A DNA stretch of 64,000 nt from assembly GCF_022344005.1 (NCBI RefSeq), contig NZ_CP092190.1, positions 496,001-560,000 of the forward strand, in the 5' to 3' direction. The DNA is from Deinococcus sp. KNUC1210 (lineage in GTDB: Bacteria > Deinococcota > Deinococci > Deinococcales > Deinococcaceae). Below the pieces are notes generated by a model. That model was given only the letters and a program-made list of their open reading frames with translations, was not told the origin of the DNA and did no database searches. The position numbers were made by a program, and so were the translations under genes. Positions 50,460 to 61,733 of the stretch are shown piece after piece; the first letter of the stretch is position 1; every line of letters begins with the position of its first letter.

Positions 50460-50490
50460 GAGTGTGCTGGTGAGAAATGAGAGTAAAAAT

Positions 50491-50516
50491 GGTGCGATTC
50501 CTTCTTAAGAAGCACC
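50491..50516. repeat. Hairpin with embedded palindrome upstream of ctpA
   Basis: GGTGC and GCACC (50491-50495, 50512-50516) enclose TTCTTAAGAA, a 10-bp perfect palindrome. It lies about 45 bp upstream of ctpA and may be an operator or the end of the ABC permease transcript. Confidence 0.35.
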
Positions 50517-50621
50517 CCTCTTTTCTATGTAACCCTTCAGACAATGTAACAAAAAGCGGTTTTCATACCGTCTGACTGGGAACTTCCTATTCCCAACACC
50601 GGCAGCAGGTTTGAACAGACC

Positions 50622-51818
50622 TCAGCGGATCATCCGGGCCGGTTCGATGGCAGCGGCGCGGCGAGCCGGAAGCAGGGCCGCCAGCAGCGTCGTGATCAGG
50701 CCAACCGCATTGACCCACAGGATATCGGTCAGGCGCACCTCGACGGGCAGCGAACTGATGAAGTACAGGTCGCCCGGCAGCTGAAAAGGCCGCCACGTGA
50801 AGTACGCGCTGATTCCCAGGCCCAGCAGGTCGCCCAGCAGCAGCCCGGCCAGTCCCAGAATCACACCTTCGGTCAGAAAGATGCGGATGATGTCGCCGCT
50901 GCCCGCGCCGATTGCCCGCAGAATGGCGATTTCCTGGGTCTTCTCGAAGACGGTCAGGGTCAGGACGTTGGCGATGCCGAACGCCGCGACGACCACGATC
51001 AGGAACACCACGAAGCCGATAACCTTCTTCTGAAGGGCCAGCTGATCGAGCAGCGTGCCGTACAGATTCTGCCAGGGCACGCTGCTGTAGCTGCGGCTGC
51101 GGGTGAGGGTGCGCCCGAGCTCCGGGGCAAGGTCGGGGTGCTGCAACCGGATCTGGTAGCCGGTGATGTGGGTGGTCTGCTGGAGTCCCTGAAGCGTCGA
51201 GAGCGACGTGAAGGCGTAGGCCGAATCGATCAGGTAATTGCCGGTATGAAACAGCCCCGCCACCTCCAGACTGATCCGGCGCTGCTGGCTGTTGAGCAGG
51301 CGCACCGTCTCACCGGTAAAGGCACCCACGCTCTGTGCCAGCGAACTGCCCAGCAGAATCTGGCCGGGTTTCAGGTTCTGCAGCAGAGCCGTTTCGGCGG
51401 GGCTGAGCTGCAGCACCTCGGACGCCTGCGCCGTGACCCCGAACAGCGTGGTGAAATCGACGCCCGCACCGCGACCCAGGCTGGCCGGGCGGGTCAGCAG
51501 CGCTTTGTCGGCCAGAAACGGCGTGAACGCCTGCACCTCCGACATGCCCGTCAATGCGTGTTCCAGATCGGTGTCCCGTGGACTGGGGGTGAACGACGCC
51601 AGCGTGAGGTGGGGGCTGGCCCGCAGCGTCGCGTCGATCAACGAGCGCGAGAAGCCGTTGGTCAGACTGAGAGCGGCGATCAGCACCATGATGCCCACCG
51701 CGATGCCCAGCACCGTGATCGAGTTCTGCATGCGCCGTCGCCGCAGGTGAGCCAGACTGAGCGTCCGAACGAGCGAGGGAAGACGGCCAGCGGCCTGGGA
51801 AGCGGGAGAGGAAGTCAC
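50622..51818 (-). CDS. ABC transporter permease (MacB/LolC-like)
   Basis: From a GTG at 51818 (TATGCT 8 nt upstream) the protein has 398 residues; start choice is uncertain. It has a first membrane helix (SITVLGIAVGIMVLIAALSL), a periplasmic MacB-type domain of about 200 residues, and three C-terminal helices of the FtsX family (VIGFVVFLIVVVAAFGIANVLTL, then EKTQEIAILRAIGAGSGDIIRIFLTEG). Such permeases move lipoproteins or transmit signals rather than nutrients. No ATPase gene is adjacent. Confidence 0.85.
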   Translation of the reverse strand: MTSSPASQAAGRLPSLVRTLSLAHLRRRRMQNSITVLGIAVGIMVLIAALSLTNGFSRSLIDATLRASPHLTLASFTPSPRDTDLEHALTGMSEVQAFTPFLADKALLTRPASLGRGAGVDFTTLFGVTAQASEVLQLSPAETALLQNLKPGQILLGSSLAQSVGAFTGETVRLLNSQQRRISLEVAGLFHTGNYLIDSAYAFTSLSTLQGLQQTTHITGYQIRLQHPDLAPELGRTLTRSRSYSSVPWQNLYGTLLDQLALQKKVIGFVVFLIVVVAAFGIANVLTLTVFEKTQEIAILRAIGAGSGDIIRIFLTEGVILGLAGLLLGDLLGLGISAYFTWRPFQLPGDLYFISSLPVEVRLTDILWVNAVGLITTLLAALLPARRAAAIEPARMIR

Positions 51819-51859
51819 GTCGGCTGAGCATAGCGCGGCAGACCCCTCGGAACAGGCAG

Positions 51860-51885
51860 CAAAAACCCCGCCACAGGGGCGGGGG
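51860..51885 (-). terminator. Intrinsic terminator of the 3D-domain gene
   Basis: CCCCGCC (51866-51872) pairs with GGCGGGG (51878-51884); in minus-strand direction it is followed by TTTTTG, 20 nt past the stop of the 3D-domain gene. Confidence 0.8.
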
Positions 51886-51904
51886 ATCGGCTCCACGGTA
51901 ATGC

Positions 51905-52591
51905 TCAGTTCAGTGCGGTGATCCGGATGTTGCGTGCGCCCCAGTTCATCGCCTGATACGAGGTACCCATCCAGATGTCGAGGGTGTTGTAGATCCTCGG
52001 GTTCATGGTGTCCTCGACCACGAAGACCTTACCTTTCAGGTAAGCGCTGTAGCCGCCGCTCAGATCCTCGATCATCAGGCGGGTGCCGTAGGGAAAGCGG
52101 CGCAGCAGATCAGGACTCAGGGCCACGACGCCGGGACGAACACGGGTGCCGGTGGCCGTGACGAACGGCGTGCTGTCGGTCTGACCGGGCGTGCTGCTGT
52201 AAGCCGTGGCATGCACCACGGCGCTGCGCCCGTTGGCCCGGGGTACGGTGGCTGCGACCGCCTGGGCCTGCCGCACGCCCTGAGCACGGAGCGCCGCTGC
52301 GCTGGGAGCCGCGACCTTCGGGGTGGGCACCTTGGCCTGCACCGGAGTTTTGACCTGCACCGGCACTTTCGCGGCGCGGACAGGCGCAGGTGTCGCCTTT
52401 TTCGGAGTGACAACGGCAGTCTTGGGCGCTACGGCCTTGGGTGCGGCGGCGGGAGCCAGCGCCGTGCTGACGGCACGGGACGCCAGCGCCGAGCTCGGCA
52501 GGGCGGGCGTTGCCAGAGCGAGGCCGACGGTTGCCAGCGAGAGGGCCAGCAGACGGGCAGTGCCACAGCGGTTAAGACGGTTAAAAGACAT
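51905..52591 (-). CDS. Secreted 3D-domain (RlpA-like) cell-wall protein
   Basis: GGAGGAG precedes the ATG. This 228-residue protein has a signal peptide (ending near Ala-Leu-Ala, residue 37), a Pro/Ala/Lys-rich linker of about 80 residues and a C-terminal 3D domain (HATAYSSTPGQ, GVVALSPDLLRRFPYGTRLMIED, FVVEDTMNPRIYNTLDIWMG). The domain has the Asp residues after which it is named and a double-psi barrel as in lytic transglycosylases. It probably acts on peptidoglycan. Confidence 0.8.
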   Translation of the reverse strand: MSFNRLNRCGTARLLALSLATVGLALATPALPSSALASRAVSTALAPAAAPKAVAPKTAVVTPKKATPAPVRAAKVPVQVKTPVQAKVPTPKVAAPSAAALRAQGVRQAQAVAATVPRANGRSAVVHATAYSSTPGQTDSTPFVTATGTRVRPGVVALSPDLLRRFPYGTRLMIEDLSGGYSAYLKGKVFVVEDTMNPRIYNTLDIWMGTSYQAMNWGARNIRITALN

Positions 52592-53271
52592 GAAACTCCT
52601 CCGGGCAAGTGATCACCCGTCGCAGGAGCAGGAGGGCCAGAGACTGCCTGCCCCTTCCTACTCTGTTGTTTGTTACAGTTGCAAATGCGTTTTTCACTGA
52701 TCCAGTGAAGCGAATCATGCTTCACGGTTACTCTGAAAAAACGGAATCGAAGGGAGGCCTGGGCTGATTCGCCTCCTGCCTCGTTCGCTTCCTGACTGCG
52801 GCTCAGGCTCCTCCGACGATCTGCCATTTGGGCATCCGGGGCCTTCGTACCGCAGGGCACGACTGAGTAAAGCTTATGGACAGAGCATGAACGTCTTATT
52901 TAAAAGATGCCGTTTTGCTCTCATGTCTTATTCTAATCTTTTGCTCATATAATTAAAAAACCGTGTTTTTCTTCGTCTGGTACACCGAGCGAATATGATA
53001 AAACTTCTAATCTACTCATTTACTTTCTCACGAAAAAAATGTGAGGAAGGCAAAATACCGGACATTTTAAGGGAGGACGCTGGAGCATAGAGGGCGGAGT
53101 GTAGCTCTCTGCACGATTCTGCTCTCCACTTCAAAAATGACCCACCCGTTCTGTGGATTTTTCGACATTCTGTATGCAGCCGCTCTCATCGCACTCTCAA
53201 AGAGTAAGGGTAGGCAGGTCGCATGCACATCGGCAGCGATCTGTCTACCCTGCTGTTCTTGAGAGAGCGGC
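52592..53271. other. AT-rich intergenic region, no gene seen
   Basis: Between the 3D-domain gene and the ftsI stop codon, 52880-53070 is strikingly AT-rich for this genome (runs of A and T, TATAATTAAAAAA). Short ORFs of 20-31 codons lack ribosome binding sites. The region must carry the promoter of the 3D-domain gene. No repeat or RNA gene is recognised. Confidence 0.5.
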
Positions 53272-54627
53272 CTATTGACTGTTCTTGTTCGGAGCGTCTG
53301 CGCTCTTGACCTGCACGGGCCGCTCTGCCCACTTCGAGATGATGGCAGCGGCCACATCGCGGTAAATCGGGGCAGCCAGCATCGACCCGTGATAGGCCTC
53401 CTTCGCGCCGTGCACCATGACCGCCAGCGTCACACGCGGCTGCTCGGAGGGAAAGAAGCCCGCGAACACGCTGTCATAGATGGTGTCGCTGTAACGCCCA
53501 TCCACGACCACCTGAGCCGTACCGGTCTTGCCCGCCAGATCGTAGCCCTCGATCCCCGCCTCATGGGGAATGCCGTTGCTGACGACGTAATGCAGCAGTT
53601 CCCGGATGGTCCGGGCGGTCTGGGCCGAGATAACCTCGTGGGGGGGCTGCTGAACTTCTCCTTCCACCAGACGCGGCGCGACGTACAAACCACCGTTGGC
53701 GAGGGTGTTGTAAGCGGTCGCCAGCTGAAGCAGGGTCGCGCTCATGCCCTGCCCGAAAGCGTTGGTGGTGCGGACCACGTCGTCCCAGCGGCGCAGCGGC
53801 TGCAAACGCCCGGTGCTGGTCCGCACGGTGGGCATCGGCACCGACTGGCCGAACCCGTAGCTCGTCAGATAGTTGTACAGCTGCTCGTTGGGGAAATGCT
53901 CGACGACGTGCGACATGCCCACGTTGCTCGAATACCGCAGCACGAGCTGGGTGGTGAGGGTGGGCGGGTGCTGCACCGCATCGTGAATGACGGCAGAAAA
54001 GCGCCCACCCACCCGGCGGCTCATCGGCGTGTCGTAGACCGTAGTTGGCGTGGTCAGGTGCTCCTGGAGGGCGGCAGCGACCACCAGCCCCTTGATGGTC
54101 GAACCCGGCTCGAAGGTGTCGAGAAAGGCCCGGTTGCGCCACACCGACGCCGACTGCGACTTCCAGCTATTCGGATCGAAGGACGGATACGTCGCGACTG
54201 CCAGCACCTTGCCACTTTTGGTATCGAGCGCCACCACCGAGCCGTATTCAGCCTGATGCGCGTTCACGGCACTCTTCAGCACGCCTTCCGCCGCCGCCTG
54301 AATCGCCGGATCGAGCGTCAGCGTGACGTTCTGCCCCGCCGCGAGCCTGGCATCGTAGGCAGCCTCCAGCCCTTCCAGACCGTTGGTATCGCCCATCATG
54401 CCCAGCAGTTGCCCGGCGAGCGAGCCGTTGGGATACACCCGCTTGTCACCGACGCTCCGCGCCAGCACCGAGCCGTCTTCGGTCACGATGCTGCCACGCA
54501 CCTGCACCATGGCCCGCCGCACGCCCTGGGGCAGACCCCATTCCAGTTGTGCATACGCCCAGACCAGCATGAAGGACGCCAGCAGCGCAATCAGGTGCAT
54601 GACGCGGGAACGAACGCGGATTTTCAT
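53272..54627 (-). CDS. ftsI: Penicillin-binding protein (FtsI/PBP3-like), short form
   Basis: This class B PBP is the septal transpeptidase. The ATG at 54627 overlaps the ftsL stop (ATGA), giving 451 residues. A membrane helix (residues 9-27) leads to RGSIVTEDGSVLARS and a very short pedestal, then GLEGLEAAYD, LTLDPAIQ and the transpeptidase motifs: STIK (SxxK), SSN (SxN) and KTGTAQ (KTG). Typical FtsI is near 580 residues, so this one lacks most of the N-terminal pedestal. It ends the mraZ-rsmH-ftsL operon. Confidence 0.9.
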   Translation of the reverse strand: MKIRVRSRVMHLIALLASFMLVWAYAQLEWGLPQGVRRAMVQVRGSIVTEDGSVLARSVGDKRVYPNGSLAGQLLGMMGDTNGLEGLEAAYDARLAAGQNVTLTLDPAIQAAAEGVLKSAVNAHQAEYGSVVALDTKSGKVLAVATYPSFDPNSWKSQSASVWRNRAFLDTFEPGSTIKGLVVAAALQEHLTTPTTVYDTPMSRRVGGRFSAVIHDAVQHPPTLTTQLVLRYSSNVGMSHVVEHFPNEQLYNYLTSYGFGQSVPMPTVRTSTGRLQPLRRWDDVVRTTNAFGQGMSATLLQLATAYNTLANGGLYVAPRLVEGEVQQPPHEVISAQTARTIRELLHYVVSNGIPHEAGIEGYDLAGKTGTAQVVVDGRYSDTIYDSVFAGFFPSEQPRVTLAVMVHGAKEAYHGSMLAAPIYRDVAAAIISKWAERPVQVKSADAPNKNSQ

Positions 54628-55010
54628 TTCCATGTGGTCTTGACCTCGACTGTGGTGGGCAACGGTTCCAGTGAAACCGCAGGAATTCGGGGAGCAGCGG
54701 CAAACGCCTCGGCCTGCTTGGGAGCCTGGGCATACGGCACCATGCCGTTCTGAATCGCCCATTCACGGACGCGCTGTTCACTGGTCAGGGTCTGCACCAC
54801 CAGACTCAGTTCGTCGCGCTGCCGCTGAAGCTCGGAACGCTCGGCCCGCAGCGCCCGCACATCGGGATAGATGTGCTGGGTCTGGTAGCGCAGCGTGACC
54901 AGCACACAGGCCAGCAGCAGATAGATCAGCATGTAGCGGAGGGCACGCGCCCGCCACAGGGCATTGAGCGCGGCATCGATGTGAGGCGCAGACGTGCGGG
55001 GCGAACTCAC
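54624..55010 (-). CDS. ftsL: Cell division protein FtsL
   Basis: This 128-residue protein has one membrane helix (about 26-44), then a coiled coil (RALRAERSELQRQRDELSLVVQTLTSEQRVREWAIQNGMV, shown in part), as in FtsL, which bridges FtsB and FtsI at the divisome. Sequence alone is weak, but its place between rsmH and ftsI, with 4-nt overlaps on both sides, makes the call sound. Confidence 0.85.
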   Translation of the reverse strand: MSSPRTSAPHIDAALNALWRARALRYMLIYLLLACVLVTLRYQTQHIYPDVRALRAERSELQRQRDELSLVVQTLTSEQRVREWAIQNGMVPYAQAPKQAEAFAAAPRIPAVSLEPLPTTVEVKTTWK

Positions 55011-55957
55011 GACCTCTCCTCGTCGTCCCAGTCGCTCGGCCCCGAAACGTCGCGCGGTGGGCGCACCTCAGCGACCCGGAGTTTGGCGCTGCGGGCGCGG
55101 GGATTGCTGGCCTGCTCCTCGTCGCTGGCCTCCAGCGGGCGCTTGTGCAGCGGGGTCAGCGTCGCCTGGGTCTTCATCCAGCGCTTCACAATGCGGTCTT
55201 CCAGACTGTGAAAGCTGATGACCGCCAGCCGCCCACCCTGCCCGTCCGGGCCAGCAGGAGCCAGCACCGAGAGCGCCGCATTCAGTCCTTCTCGCAGCGC
55301 CCCCAGCTCGTCGTTGACGTAGATGCGGAGCGCCTGAAAGCTGCGCCGGGCCGGGTGGATGCCGCGTGCATGACCGCCGGGATACGAGCGCTTGATCACC
55401 TCGGCCAGTCGGGTGGTGGTCAGAATCGGTTCCTGATCGCGGGCCGCCACGATCCCTCGTGCCAGACGGCGCGAATGCCGCTCTTCCCCGAATTCGTAGA
55501 GGATCGAGGCGATGTCCTCGGCACTGAGCGTATTCACCACGTCGGCGGCACTTTCACCCGACTGGCTCATCCTCATGTCGAGCGGCGCTTCGGTGTGATA
55601 GGAAAAGCCGCGCTGAGCGTCGTCGAGCTGAAAGCTGGACACACCGATGTCGAGCAGGACGCCATCGACCTGCGTGACACCGATGCTGTTCAGCAGGGTG
55701 TTCATTTCGCGGAAGTTGCCTTCCAGCACCCGGAGACCGGGCAGATTCATCGCCCGCGCCCGTTCGAGGGCAAAAGGGTCCTGATCGATGCCGATGACGT
55801 GTGCGCCGCGCTCCAGCAGCAGGCGGGTATGACCCGCACCGCCCAGCGTGCCATCGACGATGAGTTTTCCGGGAGCGGGTTGCAGCGCGTCCAGTACCTC
55901 GGCGGGCAGGACGGGAAGATGCAGCAGGGGGGCAGGATCGGCAGGTATATGGGTCAT
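55007..55957 (-). CDS. rsmH: 16S rRNA (cytosine-1402-N4)-methyltransferase
   Basis: RsmH methylates C1402 in the ribosomal P site. The start at Met-Thr-His-Ile-Pro gives 316 residues. HLPVLPAEVLDAL, IVDGTLGGAGHTRLLLERG (SAM loop), GIDQDPFALERA, LLDIGVSSFQLDDAQRGFSY and VISFHSLEDRIVKRWM are all diagnostic. It follows mraZ by 4 nt and overlaps ftsL. Confidence 0.96.
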   Translation of the reverse strand: MTHIPADPAPLLHLPVLPAEVLDALQPAPGKLIVDGTLGGAGHTRLLLERGAHVIGIDQDPFALERARAMNLPGLRVLEGNFREMNTLLNSIGVTQVDGVLLDIGVSSFQLDDAQRGFSYHTEAPLDMRMSQSGESAADVVNTLSAEDIASILYEFGEERHSRRLARGIVAARDQEPILTTTRLAEVIKRSYPGGHARGIHPARRSFQALRIYVNDELGALREGLNAALSVLAPAGPDGQGGRLAVISFHSLEDRIVKRWMKTQATLTPLHKRPLEASDEEQASNPRARSAKLRVAEVRPPRDVSGPSDWDDEERS

Positions 55958-55961
55958 GGAT

Positions 55962-56390
55962 TCAGGCGATAAAATTGGCGAGCAGGTCGGGTCGGGGTGG
56001 GTCTTGCTGGACGGCAGCGATGGCAGCGTCCCAGCGCGGCGGACTCCACAGTTCGAGTCGCCCGGGTGCACCCGCCACCACCACGTCGTTTTCCAGATCG
56101 GCAAAGCTGCGGAGCGTCTGCGGCACCGAAACCCGGCTCTGTGCGTCCAGGCGCGATTTGCTGGCTCCGCTGTAGAAGAAGCGCACGAAGGCGCGAGACG
56201 ACGGATCGGTGAGCGGCAACTGTTCGAGCTGCTCCTCGACGCGCTTCCAGGCAGTCAAGGGGAAAATATACAGGCACCCTTCCATGCCTCTGGTCAGAAT
56301 CATGCCGTCCTCGACAAATTCACGAAAGGCGGGCGGAATAACCACCCTCCCCTTTTCATCGATTGAGTACGGATATTCTCCAAAAGGCAA
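55962..56390 (-). CDS. mraZ: Transcriptional regulator MraZ
   Basis: MraZ is the AbrB-like regulator of division and cell-wall clusters. The 142-residue protein uses a TTG start at 56390 (AGGA 5 nt upstream) and has YSIDEKGRVVIPPAFREF and, in the second repeat, SRLDAQSRVSVPQTLRSFA, the paired swapped-hairpin halves. It begins the mraZ-rsmH-ftsL-ftsI operon, and a candidate operator lies at 56586-56622. Confidence 0.95.
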   Translation of the reverse strand: MPFGEYPYSIDEKGRVVIPPAFREFVEDGMILTRGMEGCLYIFPLTAWKRVEEQLEQLPLTDPSSRAFVRFFYSGASKSRLDAQSRVSVPQTLRSFADLENDVVVAGAPGRLELWSPPRWDAAIAAVQQDPPRPDLLANFIA

Positions 56391-56585
56391 ATCGTCCTGT
56401 CCCCCCGGTCTGCGCCACTGACGGAACAGCGCTGTCGTGTGTTTACTCCTGCAGATTTACTTCTGAGGTGCCGTACAGCTCCCTTCCCCACACGGCCCCA
56501 CTTCTGGGAAATCAATTTATGAGATCAGTTATTGGAAAAGTCCTGTTGACAACGAACTGTATCTCTGCCAGGGAGTGTAACAAAG

Positions 56586-56622
56586 CGTCCCACGATTTAC
56601 CACCGTTTCCCACCATTTCCCA
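56586..56622 (-). promoter_or_regulatory. MraZ-type operator: 10-bp periodic TGGG repeats
   Basis: On the minus strand TGGG-type tetramers occur at a 10-bp period: CCCA on the plus strand at 56589-56592, 56609-56612 and 56619-56622, with a TGGT variant at 56599-56602. This matches the known MraZ box (TGGGN repeats spaced by 5 bp). It is about 200 bp upstream of the mraZ start. Candidate promoter TTGTTA-N16-TACAGT follows on the same strand. Confidence 0.7.
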
Positions 56623-56804
56623 CATCGTTTCCACAATTTGATGGCTTTTCCCCACAGACGACTTTCGGAGAAGACCAGCGCTCGGCAGCAGAGCGACCTA
56701 AACAGAGGGACAGAGACTGAAAATCCGGCGTGCTGGACAGCGTTTTCTGGAGGCGGCCGACCTGCGGGACGTTTCCCCCACCGCGCCCCACCTACACTGA
56801 CGAC

Positions 56805-57206
56805 ATGAACGAGGTCAGATCGGACAGCAGGCAGAGGACCGGAGTGGGGCAGGTGAACGCGGCGCTGTCGGGAGCGCTACTGGCAGGAACGGGCGTGGCG
56901 CTCGGCGCGTTTGGCGCACACGCTCTGAAAAGCAGCCTGAGCTCGGACATGCTGGCGGTGTTCGAGACGGGCGTGCGATATCAGATGTATTCCGGCCTGG
57001 CCCTGCTGGCCCTCGCCGCTCTCCCCTCTCAGCGCCGTGCTCCGGTCTGGCTGCTGGCGGGCGCACTGGTCTTCAGCGTCAGTCTGTATGCGCTCAGCCT
57101 CAGCGGCATCAAAGTGCTGGGAGCCGTCACGCCCATCGGCGGCGTGCTGATGCTGGTGGGCTGGGTCCTGGCCGCGCTGGACAGCAGAAAGCCCCGCCCG
57201 ACCTGA
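56805..57206 (+). CDS. DUF423 (YgdD-type) membrane protein
   Basis: This 133-residue protein (start at Met-Asn-Glu-Val-Arg) has four membrane helices and the DUF423 signature GAFGAHALKSSLSSDMLAVFETGVRYQMYSGLALL (given in part by GAFGAHAL and RYQMYSGLALL). TACACT lies 6 nt upstream of the ATG, so the mRNA is probably leaderless. Function unknown; the family is widespread. Confidence 0.85.
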   Translation: MNEVRSDSRQRTGVGQVNAALSGALLAGTGVALGAFGAHALKSSLSSDMLAVFETGVRYQMYSGLALLALAALPSQRRAPVWLLAGALVFSVSLYALSLSGIKVLGAVTPIGGVLMLVGWVLAALDSRKPRPT

Positions 57207-57269
57207 GGCGGTCCGCACCACAGAAAAGCGGCTTCACACCTGTCGCCAGGAAGTGAAGCCGCTGTCTTG

Positions 57270-57684
<415 letters not shown>

Positions 57685-57751
57685 GCTGAGTATAACAGTT
57701 CCTTCCCGCGCCGCCGAACAGAGCAGGCCAGCCGGTGACGGGCTGCCCGCT

Positions 57752-58504
57752 TCAGCCCCAGCGGTCCTGCGTCAGCCTCGACTTGCGCTCCCAGACGTTC
57801 TGAGGCGTGAGTTCCGGGTGCAGCAGGTCATGCAGATCGCGCTCGTCCAGTTCGCGCCATTCGCCGCTTTCCATGCCTTCCAGCCACAGCCCACCGATCC
57901 GCACACGCACCAGCCGCGTCACCGGATGGCCCACCGCTTCCAGCATCCGGCGCACCTGCCGATTTCGCCCCTCGGTCAGCGTGACGTACACGCCCCGTCC
58001 GGCGCGGTCAACCCTGGCGGGAGCGGTCAGACCCTCTTCCAGCAGCACGCCGTCTTCGAGCTGGTCGAGCGTCTCGTCGGTGGGTGTGCCGCCCTCGATC
58101 CAGGCGCGGTAGACCTTCTGATGTCCGTATCGCGGGTGCGTGAGTTGCAGGGTCAGGTCGCCGTCGGTGGTCAGCAGCAACAGCCCTTCCGAGTCGCGGT
58201 CGAGGCGGCCAACCGGATGCAGCCCCGGCAGATCGCGGAAGCCGTCGAGAATGGTCGGGCGGCCCCGGTCGTCCTGCACGGTGGTCAGCACGCCCCTGGG
58301 CTTGTACACCGCCAGCGTCACGTGGCGCACATGCCCGCCGACAAGCTGACCGTCGAGCCGCACCTCGTCGCGTTCCTCCACGCTCTGCCCCAGCGTGGCA
58401 ACCTCGCCGTTGATGCTGACGCGGCCCGCCCGGATGTAGTCCTCGGCGGCGCGGCGCGAGGCCATTCCACTGCGGGCCAGATACTTCTGAAGGCGCTCGC
58501 TCAC
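57752..58504 (-). CDS. RsuA/RluB-family rRNA pseudouridine synthase
   Basis: This 250-residue protein has an N-terminal S4 RNA-binding domain (RLQKYLARSGMASRRAAEDYI), the LAVYKPRGVLTT segment, GRLDRDSEGLLLLT with the catalytic Asp, and EGRNRQVRRMLEAVGHPV. It isomerises a uridine in 16S or 23S rRNA; RsuA, RluB and RluE are not separable by eye, although length favours RluB-like. It overlaps the upstream membrane protein gene by 4 nt. Confidence 0.92.
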   Translation of the reverse strand: MSERLQKYLARSGMASRRAAEDYIRAGRVSINGEVATLGQSVEERDEVRLDGQLVGGHVRHVTLAVYKPRGVLTTVQDDRGRPTILDGFRDLPGLHPVGRLDRDSEGLLLLTTDGDLTLQLTHPRYGHQKVYRAWIEGGTPTDETLDQLEDGVLLEEGLTAPARVDRAGRGVYVTLTEGRNRQVRRMLEAVGHPVTRLVRVRIGGLWLEGMESGEWRELDERDLHDLLHPELTPQNVWERKSRLTQDRWG

Positions 58505-58869
58505 AGGTGGACCCGGCGTTCACGGGGAAGGAGCAGCGTGAGGAGAGCGAGCACGAGCAGCACCGCACTCAGGCTGTACAGCACCGTCTGAAGCGCCGAC
58601 GGTAACCCCGAACGCAGCGCTGCCGGGACCAGGGTGGCGACGATCAGGAGGTTTCCGGCCACCTGGCCCACCACCCCCGGCACGCTGGGACGCAGCGCAT
58701 TGGCGGCCAGCGTCAGCCCCCAGGCAGCGATGACGGCACCGGCCACCCGCGCCAGCCACAGCGGACTCACACCCAGCACAGTAGACGGCAATACATAGAT
58801 CAACACCCCGGCAGGCAGAAACAGCAGGGCATTCAGACCGAAGACGACACGAAGAGGAACCGCAGACAC
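58501..58869 (-). CDS. Four-helix membrane protein
   Basis: This 122-residue protein has four hydrophobic helices (about 8-30, 37-58, 65-83, 92-114). No motif is recognised. It is translationally coupled (ATGA) to the pseudouridine synthase gene. Confidence 0.65.
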   Translation of the reverse strand: MSAVPLRVVFGLNALLFLPAGVLIYVLPSTVLGVSPLWLARVAGAVIAAWGLTLAANALRPSVPGVVGQVAGNLLIVATLVPAALRSGLPSALQTVLYSLSAVLLVLALLTLLLPRERRVHL

Positions 58870-58947
58870 GCCCGGCAGTCTACACCGCCTCCCCCGTTCT
58901 CAGGGCGTTCCCGCTTCCAGGCACAGAGCGCACCTCATCCGGCCTGT

Positions 58948-59546
58948 TCAGGACGCCAGCCCGACCAGACCATCGGCATTGACCCACGTCGAGGCAACAC
59001 CCAGTTCAGCGCTCAGAGCGGCGTCGGGATGGCCCGCTTCACCCCGGATCACCAGCAGCGGCGCAGCTTCCAGGCCCATGCTGCCCGAGTCATCGAGCCG
59101 CGCCAGGACCGACGCAAAGCTCCAGTCGTTCGTCCATAACCGCTTGAGCGCGAACAGCACTTCGGCTCCGGGGGGCGAGCCAGCGCATATTCGGTGTAAC
59201 GCGCTCCTGGCCGCCGCACATGCACGCTGCCGCTGTCCAGCCCCGCATGGTGCAGCGCACGTGAGAACTGCTGAATACTGTCGTCCAGCAGCGCACACCC
59301 CTTCACGAGTGCCTGCGCCTGTCCACACAGCGTCTCCAGCAGGTCTTCGTCGATGCGCTGAGGGCGAAGAGCCGCGAACATCCGTGAAAGCTGGGAGGGC
59401 AGATTGTTGTGCCGGTAGAAGCCTTCCTCGAAGGTCGGCGGCACGACGAAAGCAGTCGGAACACGACTGGCATAGACGCCCAGCAGGCGCGTCTCGGCAC
59501 CCACCAGACGTTCAGGCAGGCTCTGGGCTTCCAGCAATGAGTACAT
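58948..59546 (-). pseudogene. Degenerate PEP/pyruvate-binding-domain protein, frameshifted
   Basis: From 59546 the frame reads ETRLLGVYASRVPTAFVVPP, like the GxKxxxLxxLxxxGxPVPxGFVV start of pyruvate-phosphate-dikinase N-domains, and SVHVRRPGARYTEYALARPP. At a six-G run (59170-59175) the frame is lost; adding one base continues as GAEVLFALKRLWTNDWSF and ends LVGLAS, matching the ELLxAIKxVWAS region. The joined product, about 199 residues, is much shorter than PEP synthase and lacks the phosphohistidine domain. The break is probably a sequencing error; the role is unknown. Confidence 0.6.
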
Positions 59547-59639
59547 ATGAGAGCAGACTAGCGAAGACGCGCCGCTCTTGTGTCAGCTCTGATCCACTGC
59601 CTTCAACTTCCTGAACAGTGCAGGACAGATGAACGCTGC

Positions 59640-61540
<1,901 letters not shown>

Positions 61541-61544
<4 letters not shown>

Positions 61545-61627
61545 TGCGTTCCCGGAGTGACGGGCGACACGCGGAATGTCGCTGCGTTCGCCTGGGCCTG
61601 ATGGCCCTGGTGCCCTTGCGTCTTCAT
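61541..61627 (-). CDS. Possible leader ORF upstream of ftsH
   Basis: A 28-codon ORF begins Met-Lys-Thr-Gln-Gly-His with TAGAAT 6 nt upstream of its ATG, a leaderless arrangement, and ends in a TGA that overlaps the GTG proposed for ftsH. It may be a leader peptide that couples translation, or the true N-terminus of FtsH if a base has been missed. Confidence 0.3.
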
Positions 61628-61733
61628 GCCCAAATTCTACGCCCAGAGCAGCACCACATTGTGTTGATTGGCGCAGCCACATCGCCCGCCCACTCCCGGA
61701 AGTCTGCGGTCCCTGAGTTCATCATTCCTTAGA

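Noticed and set aside
52592..52720. ydaO (c-di-AMP) riboswitch before the 3D-domain gene
   Set aside because: Such riboswitches often precede cell-wall hydrolase genes, but the conserved ydaO core elements are not found in the leader.
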